Shown: piece by piece, positions 34,804 to 43,485 of the stretch
How the letters are laid out: the number at the start of each line of letters is the position of its first letter
How positions within the stretch are numbered: the stretch's first letter is position 1
From: Betaproteobacteria bacterium
Lineage (GTDB): Bacteria > Pseudomonadota > Gammaproteobacteria > Burkholderiales > Nitrosomonadaceae
Direction of reading: 5' to 3'
Length of the DNA: 43,485 nt
NCBI GenBank assembly: GCA_004356775.1
Contig: SMXG01000133.1
Location: forward strand, 1 to 43,485
Notes under the pieces: model-generated
The model's input: the letters and a program-made list of their open reading frames with translations, nothing else
Told to the model about the DNA's origin: nothing
Database searches by the model: none
Translations under genes and position numbers: made by a program

Positions 34804-36042
34804 TCAGGCTGTTGTTTTGGCTGGCACAGCGTTTAGTGGACTAGTCGCATAAACTCGATGTGCCGCTGCTTCTGCTGCACCAATTTCTATCTTCTTACCC
34901 ATATTTGCAAAAACTGTCTCTAACGCATTCAAGCATAACATTACGTTTTCTATTTTGCTCGAGTAACCCATTAAGCCAAATCGCCAGATCTTTCCGGCAA
35001 AATCACCTAGCCCTGCACCGATTTCAAGATTGTATTCAGCAAGCAATCTGCGTCGCACCTCTTTTTCATCCACACCAGTTGGTACATATACAGAGTTCAA
35101 CTGCGGTAGACGGTACTTTTCCTCAACCAAGAACTTAGTGCCAAAGGTTTCTAGCCCCGCCTTCAATGCCTTGTGATTACGCTGATGACGAGCCCAAGCA
35201 TGTTCTAGTCCTTCTTCATATAGCATAAATAGTGCCTCGTGCAGCGCATAGAGTGCATTGGTGGGTGCGGTGTGGTGATAAGTTCGAGTGGCGCCCCAAT
35301 AGCCTAGCAGTAGGTTTAAATCCATGAACCAGCTCTGTACCTTTACCTTGCGGTTTTTGACAAGCTCTACTACACGATCGGAAAAGCTCACGGGGGATAG
35401 ACCTGGCGGACACGACAGACATTTTTGACTACCAGAGTAGACCGCGTCTATTTTCCATTCATCAACCTTAAGAGGGGAACCACCCAGAGAAGTAACCGTA
35501 TCCACAATGGTGAGGCAGTTGTGGCGATGGACAATCTCACACAATGTTTTTGCATCTGACAGGGCGCCGGTAGATGTCTCGGCATGAACAAAAGCAACGA
35601 TTTTCGTATCAGGATTTTGTTTCAACGCATCTTCTACTTTTTGTGGGTCCACAGGTTCTCCCCACTGGTTATCTACCACGACTGCTACGCCACCACAGCG
35701 TTGTACGTTTTCTATCATACGTGATCCGAACACACCGTTACGACACACAATCACCTTGTCACCAGGGCTGACCATATTGACGAAACACATTTCCATTCCT
35801 ACTGAACCCGGGCCGGATGCCGGAAAGGTCATCTGGTTGGCAGTTTGGAAGGAATAACGTAGCAGGCTTTTCAATTCTTCCATCATGTCGGTAAAAACTG
35901 GATCAAGATGACCCAGGGTAGGGCGAGCCATGGCAGATAGTACTCTTGGATGAGTGTCTGATGGTCCCGGTCCCATTAAGATGCGTTGTGGTGGACGAAA
36001 TGTGCTGATTTTTTTTGCGGGATAAAAGTCTGTGAAAGTCAT
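34804..36042 (-). CDS. Pyridoxal-phosphate aminotransferase, alanine/serine-glyoxylate type
   Basis: Fold-type I class V aminotransferase of 412 residues. The PLP lysine is Lys207 in SGSQKCLSCPPGLSPVSFSD, and ILMGPGPSDTHPRVLSAM (residues 21-38) is the glyoxylate aminotransferase signature. HAETSTGAL and IVDTVTSLGG hold the cofactor Asp. Bacterial homologs are serine-glyoxylate or alanine-glyoxylate aminotransferases that convert glyoxylate to glycine; in autotrophs they serve the 2-phosphoglycolate salvage pathway. Donor specificity is not decided by the sequence. AGGA about 6 nt before the ATG is a good ribosome site. It is 266 bp from rlpA on the same strand and convergent with metF. Confidence 0.88.
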   Translation of the reverse strand: MTFTDFYPAKKISTFRPPQRILMGPGPSDTHPRVLSAMARPTLGHLDPVFTDMMEELKSLLRYSFQTANQMTFPASGPGSVGMEMCFVNMVSPGDKVIVCRNGVFGSRMIENVQRCGGVAVVVDNQWGEPVDPQKVEDALKQNPDTKIVAFVHAETSTGALSDAKTLCEIVHRHNCLTIVDTVTSLGGSPLKVDEWKIDAVYSGSQKCLSCPPGLSPVSFSDRVVELVKNRKVKVQSWFMDLNLLLGYWGATRTYHHTAPTNALYALHEALFMLYEEGLEHAWARHQRNHKALKAGLETFGTKFLVEEKYRLPQLNSVYVPTGVDEKEVRRRLLAEYNLEIGAGLGDFAGKIWRFGLMGYSSKIENVMLCLNALETVFANMGKKIEIGAAEAAAHRVYATSPLNAVPAKTTA

Positions 36043-36308
36043 AAATGATCCTGAAATTAGTGATGTACTAGATTGATCAAATGAAAAAGGCTGATTTTAT
36101 CAAGTGATTGAGCAATTTGCTATCAGCAGCATTGAGCTAATCTGGTATTTGGTTTAGTACAGTTGTGTAAATATACATATCTTTCATACCTCGTTTTCTT
36201 TTATGAGTGTTCAAAATTTACGCTTGCTTGATATTTTTTACTAAGGATCGATGAATAATTTTAGCCAAATAGATTGTTTTCTAAATGGATTTTGTCCTGC
36301 TTAGCAAC

Positions 36309-37256
36309 TTACCGCACTAGAAATATCGGCCTGATTGAAAAGTTCTGAGAGATTTTATCTGCAACCTGTCTTGCTAGTATCTGGTCGGAATAAGGGCCGG
36401 CGTGTACTTTGAACAGACCGTCTTTTGCAGTGATACCAAGAGCGTTGGCCAACTCGGGAAGTTCTGTACGCATACGTGCAAGGAAGGTATCCGCACTGTT
36501 GTAGGCACTGAATGCAGCCAACTGCAGGTAGATTCTGCCTGTATCGGAAGTAGCAACAATAGTGTTAGAAGCAGATTCATCTCCTGAAGTGAGCGCGGAT
36601 GCGGGCGGTGCTATTGTAACCTTTGTGGCCGTTTTTCCTGGAAGGATGCTTTCTACTTCCACCCAAGCGCTACCGCTGCTAAGTACATCAAGCTTGTACG
36701 CGGCCGTGTACGAAAGATCAATTAAACGGTTAGAGAGGAACGGACCACGGTCGTTGATACGTACTACCACAGATTTTTTGTTCTTAATGTTGGTAACTTG
36801 AGCATAGCTAGGTAAAGGTAGCGTGGTGTGGGCGGCAGTCATACCGTACATATCATAGATTTCGCCTGATGCAGTTTTCTTTCCGTGATAGCGACGACCA
36901 TACCACGAAGCAATCCCACGTTTCTTATATGGGCCCAAGGCAGTCATTGGTGTGTAGGTTTTACCAAGCACTATGTAAGGTTGCATGTTGGACTTACGTA
37001 AAGGCTCAATTCTGGGAATGGCATTAGGAATGGAGGCGAGGTTGGATGGTGGATTGTCACCAGGTCCGTCGTCAAGGTAATAACCGCCACCTTTATTCAT
37101 TATTATGGAAGAGGATGTCTGTGGCGAAGTATCAGGTCTCAGGGTATTACAGCTGACAAGAAAAATAAGAGCAATTACTGCTATGGGCCAACTGGCAGGT
37201 GTGGGGATAGTAGATAAGTGACTTAACACATTTCCGAATCCAAAGTTGTTGTTCAT
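36309..37256 (-). CDS. rlpA: Septal ring lytic transglycosylase RlpA
   Basis: Outer-membrane lipoprotein acting on denuded glycans at the septum. The 315-residue precursor has a lipobox IFLVSC (Cys36) behind a longish N-terminal segment. The double-psi beta-barrel core shows GIASWYGRRYHGKKTASGE, DMYGMTAAHTTLPL and VVRINDRGPFLSNRLIDLS (about 114-182) with the catalytic Asp in NDRGPF. A C-terminal SPOR domain (RIYLQLAAFSAYNSADTF to HAGPYSD, about 240-305) is complete. The ATG shares its A with the rodA TAA stop (TAATG), supporting coupled translation. Last gene of the mreBCD-mrdA-rodA-rlpA run. Confidence 0.93.
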   Translation of the reverse strand: MNNNFGFGNVLSHLSTIPTPASWPIAVIALIFLVSCNTLRPDTSPQTSSSIIMNKGGGYYLDDGPGDNPPSNLASIPNAIPRIEPLRKSNMQPYIVLGKTYTPMTALGPYKKRGIASWYGRRYHGKKTASGEIYDMYGMTAAHTTLPLPSYAQVTNIKNKKSVVVRINDRGPFLSNRLIDLSYTAAYKLDVLSSGSAWVEVESILPGKTATKVTIAPPASALTSGDESASNTIVATSDTGRIYLQLAAFSAYNSADTFLARMRTELPELANALGITAKDGLFKVHAGPYSDQILARQVADKISQNFSIRPIFLVR

Positions 37257-38356
37257 TATGTCTTTACCAGTTTAGGATGCATCTGTATGCTCATCAAAAT
37301 ACCAAAACCCAGAAGCATTGTCACCATCGAAGTACCTCCGTAACTGATAAGCGGCAACGGCACACCTACCACCGGTAGAATGCCGATAACCATACCCATG
37401 TTGACAAATATATAAGTGGAGAAAGTTAGCGTGATCGAGCCTGCGATGAGGCGTGTGAATTGAGTCGAAGCATTGGCAGTGATCACCATTCCGCGACCTA
37501 TTACCACCAGATATAGCAGTAACAGTATCAAATTACCAATTAACCCAAATTCTTCAGAGTACACCGCAAAGATAAAATCGGTACTTTTTTCGGGAAGAAA
37601 ATCAAGATGTGTCTGGGTACCATTTTGCCAGCCTTTTCCGATAACGCCACCTGAGCCTACGGCGATGGTCGATTGGATGGTGTGATAACCCGCTCCTAAT
37701 GCATCTTGTGTTGGGTCGAATAAAGTCATGATACGTCGTTTCTGGTAGCCGTGCATCATTGACCATAGAAATGGCAGGCTGCCTGCTCCAGCGATTAGTA
37801 GTCCAGTCATAATGCGTCCCGATAGTCCCGCAAGAAACAGTACATAGAAACCGCTGGATATAATTAGCAACGTAGTGCCTAAATCTGGCTGGCGTATAAT
37901 CAGCAGTACCGGTAATAATAGTAATAACGTCGCCACAATGTAATTTCGGAGTCGTAAGGTGGCTTCGTGTTTGTCAAAATACCACGCCATCATCAGCGGC
38001 ACAGCAATTTTCATCAATTCGGAAGGTTGGATGCGGGTAACACCGATGTTTAACCATCTCCGGGCACCACTGTGAATTTCACCAAATAACGCTACACCAA
38101 TCAGAAGAATGAGACCGACCACATATATTGGCAATGCAAGACTCATCATGTGTTGCAGGGGCATGTTGGCAACCAACCACATGATGATTAGTGCCGCAAG
38201 CATGTTAATAGCCTGGCTGGTTACACGGCTTAAATCCCCATCGGTAGCACTGTATAGTGTTACTAGTCCCACCAGCATTAATAGAATAATACCAACCAAC
38301 AAAAAATTGTCTATATAGCGTGTGAGGTAGTGCCATAGACTCACAGATTTAATCAT
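37256..38356 (-). CDS. rodA: Rod shape-determining peptidoglycan polymerase RodA
   Basis: SEDS-family glycosyltransferase polymerising glycan strands for side-wall growth with PBP2. The 366-residue protein has about ten hydrophobic helices. The SEDS motifs include QPSELMKI (about residue 111), RQPDLGTTLLI (about 155), FLPEKSTDFIFAVYSEEFG (about 253-271) and ISYGGTSM near the C-terminus. AAAGG about 8 nt upstream of ATG 38356 is the ribosome site. It starts 16 nt after mrdA and its stop overlaps rlpA. Confidence 0.95.
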   Translation of the reverse strand: MIKSVSLWHYLTRYIDNFLLVGIILLMLVGLVTLYSATDGDLSRVTSQAINMLAALIIMWLVANMPLQHMMSLALPIYVVGLILLIGVALFGEIHSGARRWLNIGVTRIQPSELMKIAVPLMMAWYFDKHEATLRLRNYIVATLLLLLPVLLIIRQPDLGTTLLIISSGFYVLFLAGLSGRIMTGLLIAGAGSLPFLWSMMHGYQKRRIMTLFDPTQDALGAGYHTIQSTIAVGSGGVIGKGWQNGTQTHLDFLPEKSTDFIFAVYSEEFGLIGNLILLLLYLVVIGRGMVITANASTQFTRLIAGSITLTFSTYIFVNMGMVIGILPVVGVPLPLISYGGTSMVTMLLGFGILMSIQMHPKLVKT

Positions 38357-38372
38357 GGATACCTTTTATGTT

Positions 38373-40253
38373 TCATCCATGAATTGTTTCCCCCGTTGCA
38401 TTCGCAGGTATCCTGCCGAGTAGGAAGTAGTCCATCACCAGCCGTGCAATCGGTGCAGCGACGGAGCCACCATGTCCAGCGTTTTCTACCAACACTGATA
38501 ACGCGATCCTTGGATTTTCTGCTGGTGCGTAGGCAATAAACAGCGCATGATCGCGATGACGCTCCTTTACGCTACTTTCATCGTACTTCTCACCTTGTTT
38601 CATGGCGATTACTTGTGCTGTTCCAGTCTTGCCAGCAAAGGTATAGGCTGCACCTGCACCTGCCCTTGCTGCGGTACCTCCAGGCCGGGTGACATCTATA
38701 AGAGCATTTCTCACTAGTTCCAGATTGTCCGGGTTTAGATTGAGTGTGTATAGCAGTTGTGGAGCGCTTTCATACGTTTCTCCGGTCTTGCTGTTTTGAA
38801 TTTGCTTTACAAGGCGCGGACGGAAAGCAATTCCTTTGCTGGCAATTATCGCGGTAGCAAAGGCAAGTTGTAGGGGCGTAGTTAGATTGTAGCCTTGACC
38901 AATACCGACAGAAATAGTATCACCTGGCCACCACTTCTCTTTATGACGCCTCATTTTCCATTCTCGAGATGGCAATAGACCTGCAGATTCGCCCTCAATA
39001 TCGATACCAGTTTTTTTACCTAAACCGAATTGTCCGATGAAACTGAAAATATTGTCTATACCAAGGTCATTGGCAAGCTCGTAGTAAAAAGTATCACATG
39101 AAACAACCAGCGATTTGTAAATATTCACTTTGCCATGTGCCTTCCAATCTCGGTAATGGCGTTTTCTGCCAGGTAGTTTAAAATATCCAGGGTCATAGAT
39201 AGTGTACTGAGGTGTGCGTATGTTAAGTTCGAGACCTGCCAATGCCATGAATGGCTTAAATGTAGAGCCTGGCGGATAAAGACCACGTAGCGCACGATTG
39301 TTGAGCGGTCTATCGATGGAGTTGTTGAGTAAGCCCCAATTCTTAAAATCGATGCCGTTTACAAAAAGATTTGGGTCAAAGCTCGGCGTGCTGACAAATG
39401 CGAGCACATCACCGTTTCTAGGGTCGATTGCTACCAGCGCACCGCGCCGGTCACCGAATGCTTTTTCTGCGATCTCTTGTAATTTGATGTCGAGCGTCAG
39501 TGTTAAGTCGTTACCGGAGATCGGCGGTGTGCGTGATAAGACCCTTATTTTTCGACCAGCTGAGTCGGTTTCTATCTCTTCGAAGCCAGTGATACCGTGT
39601 AGCTCTTTCTCGTAACTCTGCTCTATGCCAATTTTGCCTATATGGCTGGTACCTCGGTAATTAGCTGAAACTTTGTCGGCTTCCAATTGTTCAAGATCCT
39701 CATCGTTAATGCGGTTTATATAACCCACCACGTGCGAAGTACTCTTTCCCTTTGGGTATTGGCGGAACAAACGAGCCTTCATCTCTATTCCAGGAAAGCG
39801 ATAGCGGTTAGCAGCAAAACGTGCTACTTCCTCATCAGATAAACGAGTGCGGATGGGCAAACTTTCAAATCGCTTGCTTTCCTTCATCAGTTTCTTGAAG
39901 CGTCTACGATCTATTTCCGAAATATCTATCACGGTGGCAAGTTTGTTAATGGCGGCCTCAAGGTCGGCGAACTTACTCGGTATGATTTCTAGCGTGTAGG
40001 CTGAATAATTCTGTGCCAATACCTCACCATTACGATCAAGAATCAGACCTCGGTTGGGTACGACAGGTGAAATAGATATGCGGTTTTCTTCCGCTAGTGT
40101 GCGATAGCGCTCGCCCTCCGATACCTGTAAATAATAGAAACGAGCAAACAGTAAAAAGAATAGAAACAGTACAAAGCCTGCGCTGATAGCAAGCCGTATC
40201 TGAAAATGATGCAACTCAAGTGGGCGGTCGCGAAGCTCTATCGTGCGGTTCAT
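38373..40253 (-). CDS. mrdA: Penicillin-binding protein 2 (MrdA)
   Basis: Class B transpeptidase of the elongasome, 626 residues. One N-terminal membrane helix (about 21-42) precedes a non-penicillin-binding pedestal domain. The active site contains Ser330 in GSTFK (SxxK), Ser385-Cys-Asp387 as the SxD-type second motif, and KTG at 542-544. Typical PBP2 segments include PNRGLILDRNGEVLA and GWGPGDTISVG-like WWPGDTISVGIGQGYNLTTPLQ. The ATG overlaps the mreD stop by 4 nt. Confidence 0.96.
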   Translation of the reverse strand: MNRTIELRDRPLELHHFQIRLAISAGFVLFLFFLLFARFYYLQVSEGERYRTLAEENRISISPVVPNRGLILDRNGEVLAQNYSAYTLEIIPSKFADLEAAINKLATVIDISEIDRRRFKKLMKESKRFESLPIRTRLSDEEVARFAANRYRFPGIEMKARLFRQYPKGKSTSHVVGYINRINDEDLEQLEADKVSANYRGTSHIGKIGIEQSYEKELHGITGFEEIETDSAGRKIRVLSRTPPISGNDLTLTLDIKLQEIAEKAFGDRRGALVAIDPRNGDVLAFVSTPSFDPNLFVNGIDFKNWGLLNNSIDRPLNNRALRGLYPPGSTFKPFMALAGLELNIRTPQYTIYDPGYFKLPGRKRHYRDWKAHGKVNIYKSLVVSCDTFYYELANDLGIDNIFSFIGQFGLGKKTGIDIEGESAGLLPSREWKMRRHKEKWWPGDTISVGIGQGYNLTTPLQLAFATAIIASKGIAFRPRLVKQIQNSKTGETYESAPQLLYTLNLNPDNLELVRNALIDVTRPGGTAARAGAGAAYTFAGKTGTAQVIAMKQGEKYDESSVKERHRDHALFIAYAPAENPRIALSVLVENAGHGGSVAAPIARLVMDYFLLGRIPANATGETIHG

Positions 40254-40768
40254 AGCACATTTGGATCATGTTTTGGATCATGGGGCATTTTTAGTAAAAA
40301 GGAGATCAAGGGCCATAACAACATACCAGTAATACTAGCCAGAAAAAAATACCAACCAGGAAAATGGGTTCTGTTTAGTAGCTCTGTTAAGAGCGTGATA
40401 AATTGGGCAGCGAGTAATATTAATCCAATCTGTGGGGCTTGTTCCAGTAACCCAAATATACGCAAACGTTGGTACATTAACAACGCAAGAAAAATCATTA
40501 CACTATATGCTAGAGCATGTTGTCCAAGCATGCTGCTATTACCTACATCCATCAACAGGCCCATACCAAAGGCCGCACTCATACCGATCTGTTGAGGTTG
40601 ATTAATGCTCCAGTAAAGTAATACCAATGCGACGAAATCCGGGCGTAGTGTTAGCACTATACCTTGTAGTGACAACAGATTTAGTAATAGCGCCACCATC
40701 AAGCTAAAAATGATGAACCAACCTTTGGCGGGACGCAAAATTTCTTGTTCAGAGTGATTAACGAACAC
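40250..40768 (-). CDS. mreD: Rod shape-determining protein MreD
   Basis: Small polytopic inner-membrane elongasome protein, 172 residues with about five helices (from FIIFSLMVALLLNLL to LASITGMLLWPLISFLL). RPDFVALVLLYW and FGMGLLMDV are typical MreD motifs. The start is assigned to GTG 40768, because GAGGAG ends 6 nt before it; the in-frame TTG one codon earlier is spaced only 3 nt from that site. The gene overlaps mreC by 11 nt and mrdA by 4 nt. Confidence 0.9.
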   Translation of the reverse strand: MFVNHSEQEILRPAKGWFIIFSLMVALLLNLLSLQGIVLTLRPDFVALVLLYWSINQPQQIGMSAAFGMGLLMDVGNSSMLGQHALAYSVMIFLALLMYQRLRIFGLLEQAPQIGLILLAAQFITLLTELLNRTHFPGWYFFLASITGMLLWPLISFLLKMPHDPKHDPNVL

Positions 40769-41669
40769 CAATTTCTCCTCGTCTCTTATCGTTAGGTTGA
40801 ATATCGATGGATTTCGTTGGATTTTCCGAACTAGGCAACTGTAGGGAAAGTATCAATACCTGCTTGTTTCGATCTACCCCAGCGATCGGAGTGCAGGTGA
40901 TGTGGGCAAAAGCATGAGCTGCATTATTACGTTTTATTTTCGATACCAACGCAACTGGTAGGCCAGAGGGATAGACGCCATCTATTCCAGAAGTAACTAG
41001 TAAATCACCATTTTGAATATCGATGTTGTTTGCCATATAACGTAGTTCTAGTGTTCTGTATTTACCTGTACCGGACGCTATAGAGCGTAGGCCATTACGC
41101 ACTACCTGCACCGGTACTGAATGATTCTTATCAGTAACAAGTGTGACTTCAGAAAGCCAAGGATAGGTGCGCGTGATCTGCCCTACCACACCCAAATCAT
41201 CCACTACAACTTGGCCAGTCTGAATACCGCTTTGGATACCTTTGTCGAGCATGATTTTGCGGTTGAAAGGATCACGTGGAACAGAAACAATTTCCGCCAT
41301 AATAGCCTTGTTTTTATTTCGCAATGTAGTTTTTAACAGTTTGCGCAGATGTTCGTTCTCAGCCCTTAATGCCAACAACTGTTGAAGCTGCCCTGAATCA
41401 AAAAGGTGTTGTTGTTTAAGACGTGCATTTTCGTCGGCTAAGTTCCGAGAAACTGAAAATTCAGTCACCAGATCGTATATTGTTGTTGTTACGAAGGCTA
41501 GTTTTTGTACTGGATATATTACTACAGCTATGGTCTGGCGAATTTCATGGAGATATTTAAAGTGAGTATCAACTGCCATGAGTATTAGTGACAGCAATAC
41601 AAAGAACACTAACCGTGTTAGTGAACTAGGGCCACGCTTAAAAAACTGTGGGGTTGTTTCCATTACCAT
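40758..41669 (-). CDS. mreC: Rod shape-determining protein MreC
   Basis: Bitopic protein linking the MreB cytoskeleton to periplasmic elongation enzymes. The 303-residue protein has a membrane helix (about 15-32), a coiled-coil dimerisation segment (about 70-115, with ENARLKQQHL and LRAENEHLRKLL) and a beta-barrel domain (about 120-275) including VPRDPFNRKIMLDKG and VVDDLGVVGQITR. ATG 41669 is followed two codons later by a second ATG that may be the real start. It lies 66 bp after mreB and overlaps mreD. Confidence 0.94.
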   Translation of the reverse strand: MVMETTPQFFKRGPSSLTRLVFFVLLSLILMAVDTHFKYLHEIRQTIAVVIYPVQKLAFVTTTIYDLVTEFSVSRNLADENARLKQQHLFDSGQLQQLLALRAENEHLRKLLKTTLRNKNKAIMAEIVSVPRDPFNRKIMLDKGIQSGIQTGQVVVDDLGVVGQITRTYPWLSEVTLVTDKNHSVPVQVVRNGLRSIASGTGKYRTLELRYMANNIDIQNGDLLVTSGIDGVYPSGLPVALVSKIKRNNAAHAFAHITCTPIAGVDRNKQVLILSLQLPSSENPTKSIDIQPNDKRRGEIGVR

Positions 41670-41735
41670 ACGGTGCTTCAGAGTTTTCTGGTTCGTGTCC
41701 CGTCCAAGGGCACTAACCTCAATGCCGAATACCGT

Positions 41736-42806
<1,071 letters not shown>

Positions 42807-42810
42807 TTAA

Positions 42811-42828
42811 TAGCAATAATAGCAATAA
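42811..42828. repeat. 9-bp tandem repeat in the mreB promoter region
   Basis: TAGCAATAA occurs twice in tandem (42811-42819, 42820-42828), followed by a degenerate third unit TAACAAAAA. On the minus strand the copies supply TATTAT-like -10 sequences of the presumed mreB promoter. Confidence 0.75.
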
Positions 42829-42844
42829 TAACAAAAATGCACAA
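42816..42844 (-). promoter_or_regulatory. Putative mreB promoter
   Basis: On the minus strand TTGTGC (42844-42839), a 17-bp spacer and TATTAT (42821-42816) make a moderate sigma-70 promoter. The -10 falls in one unit of the 9-bp tandem repeat and the other unit lies within the spacer. The predicted leader is about 20 nt and includes the C9 tract. The -35 is only a half match. Confidence 0.45.
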
Positions 42845-42950
42845 AAATAATACGTTAGAAAACTGTACTATGATACTCTATTACGACGTTTATTAATGTA
42901 ACTTTAAGATAGCTAATTACGTTTTTGAACGTTAAGGGGGTTGATAGCCA

Positions 42951-43238
42951 ATGTCACTAGTTCTTGAAGATGTAAAACGTGTCGCAAATCTTGCTCGCAT
43001 TGAGCTCAGTGATGAAGAGGCACGTACTACGCTAGATCAGCTAACTGGGATTTTCTGCCTGATCGAACAAATGCAAGCGGTAAACACGTCTACAATTGTT
43101 CCTATGTCTCATGCTCAGGATGTTGTGCAGCGTTTACGTACGGATGTGGTAACTGAGGTAGATCAACACGAACTGTTTCAGTCTCTAGCACCCCAGGTAG
43201 AGGCAGGGCTTTATCTAGTTCCAAAGGTTATTGAGTGA
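42951..43238 (+). CDS. gatC: Asp-tRNA(Asn)/Glu-tRNA(Gln) amidotransferase subunit C
   Basis: Small stabilising subunit of the GatCAB transamidase that makes Gln-tRNA(Gln) and/or Asn-tRNA(Asn). The 95-residue protein has the usual [18 protein letters not shown]-terminus and the C-terminal [14 protein letters not shown] tract lies upstream of the ATG at 42951, about 12 nt away and thus not ideally spaced. It is divergent from mreB, the same arrangement as in other betaproteobacteria, and followed by gatA. Confidence 0.94.
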   Translation: MSLVLEDVKRVANLARIELSDEEARTTLDQLTGIFCLIEQMQAVNTSTIVPMSHAQDVVQRLRTDVVTEVDQHELFQSLAPQVEAGLYLVPKVIE

Positions 43239-43309
43239 AACACGAAGAATAAGTAAGACATTGAAATTTTCCTTACTTCTTTCCGCAATCTCCCTGCTAC
43301 GCATATGTC

Positions 43310-43485
43310 ATGTTGAACTCGAGCCTCAAGCAGCTTTCCGCTTTACTTGCAGCCAAAAAAGTTTCTAGTGTAGAACTCACTCGAGAATTTCTCAGACGCG
43401 TGAAAGTTTTAAACCAAGAATATAATGCCTTCATTACGATTAATGAAGAAATGAGTCTTGACCAAGCGCGTACCGCTGACACAAT
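43310..43485 (+). CDS. gatA: Asp-tRNA(Asn)/Glu-tRNA(Gln) amidotransferase subunit A (5' part)
   Basis: The first 58 codons of the amidase subunit, cut by the window edge. The translated start runs MLNSSLKQLSALLAAKKVSS and continues with VELTREFLRR and NAFITINEE, the usual GatA N-terminal helix region. The Ser-cisSer-Lys catalytic centre lies beyond the window. It begins 71 nt after gatC with no clear ribosome site at this ATG. Confidence 0.88.
   Translation, partial: MLNSSLKQLSALLAAKKVSSVELTREFLRRVKVLNQEYNAFITINEEMSLDQARTADT

Noticed and set aside
34612-34836. 74-codon plus-strand opening across the metF end and the convergent terminator
   Set aside because: It overlaps metF out of frame and runs through the hairpin into the aminotransferase; no coding signature.
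36043-36308. Small leader peptide or terminator in the 266-bp gap between rlpA and the aminotransferase
   Set aside because: A 16-codon minus-strand opening exists, but nothing supports its use; no strong hairpin with a T tract follows rlpA.

Overview
The window is a compact, core-genome segment of a Gram-negative proteobacterial chromosome, most likely a betaproteobacterium. Evidence for this is the gene repertoire and order (pilE-fimT-pilV-pilW-pilX minor pilins, ruvCAB followed directly by ybgC-tolQRAB-pal-cpoB and queEC, mreBCD-mrdA-rodA-rlpA divergent from gatCA), an S-adenosylhomocysteine riboswitch in front of ahcY, and the protein signatures. The slightly AT-leaning composition and protein flavour resemble Nitrosomonadales (Nitrosomonas/Gallionella-like bacteria), but genus assignment is inference. 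There are no tRNA, rRNA, CRISPR, prophage or intact transposon genes that I can see.

Layout. 1-3210 (minus): end-to-end overlapping minor type IV pilin operon. 3456-15575 (plus): thiO, yebC, ruvC-ruvA-ruvB, the complete Tol-Pal envelope system, queE-queC for 7-deazaguanine synthesis, then gdhA. 15641-17005 (minus): an aldehyde dehydrogenase convergent with gdhA. 17102-21246 (plus): slt lytic transglycosylase, an NDUFA9-like NAD-binding protein, and cca. 21315-30622 (minus): msrA, an SDR, dsbA, a SPOR-domain protein, argS, hslU-hslV, xerC, a DUF484 protein and dapF. 30933-34648 (plus): methyl-cycle genes metK, ahcY (with SAH riboswitch) and metF. 34804-42788 (minus): a glyoxylate aminotransferase and the cell-shape cluster mreB-mreC-mreD-mrdA-rodA-rlpA. 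42951-43485 (plus): gatC and the start of gatA.

Functional themes are envelope constriction and shape (Tol-Pal, Mre/Rod/PBP2, RlpA, Slt, SPOR protein), recombination and chromosome resolution (RuvABC, XerC), translation (ArgS, Cca, GatCA, queuosine precursors), methyl-group recycling (MetK/AhcY/MetF) and proteostasis (HslUV, DsbA, MsrA).

I found no convincing undescribed multi-gene system. The most notable signals are at the level of expression control. ruvC has no ATG/GTG/TTG start that keeps its catalytic Asp7, and appears to start at ATT behind a strong Shine-Dalgarno; cca has a similar candidate ATT start. An inverted pair of GTCCCC-type short repeats flanks hslV. The mreB leader carries a C9 tract directly against the start codon and a 9-bp tandem repeat inside the likely promoter.
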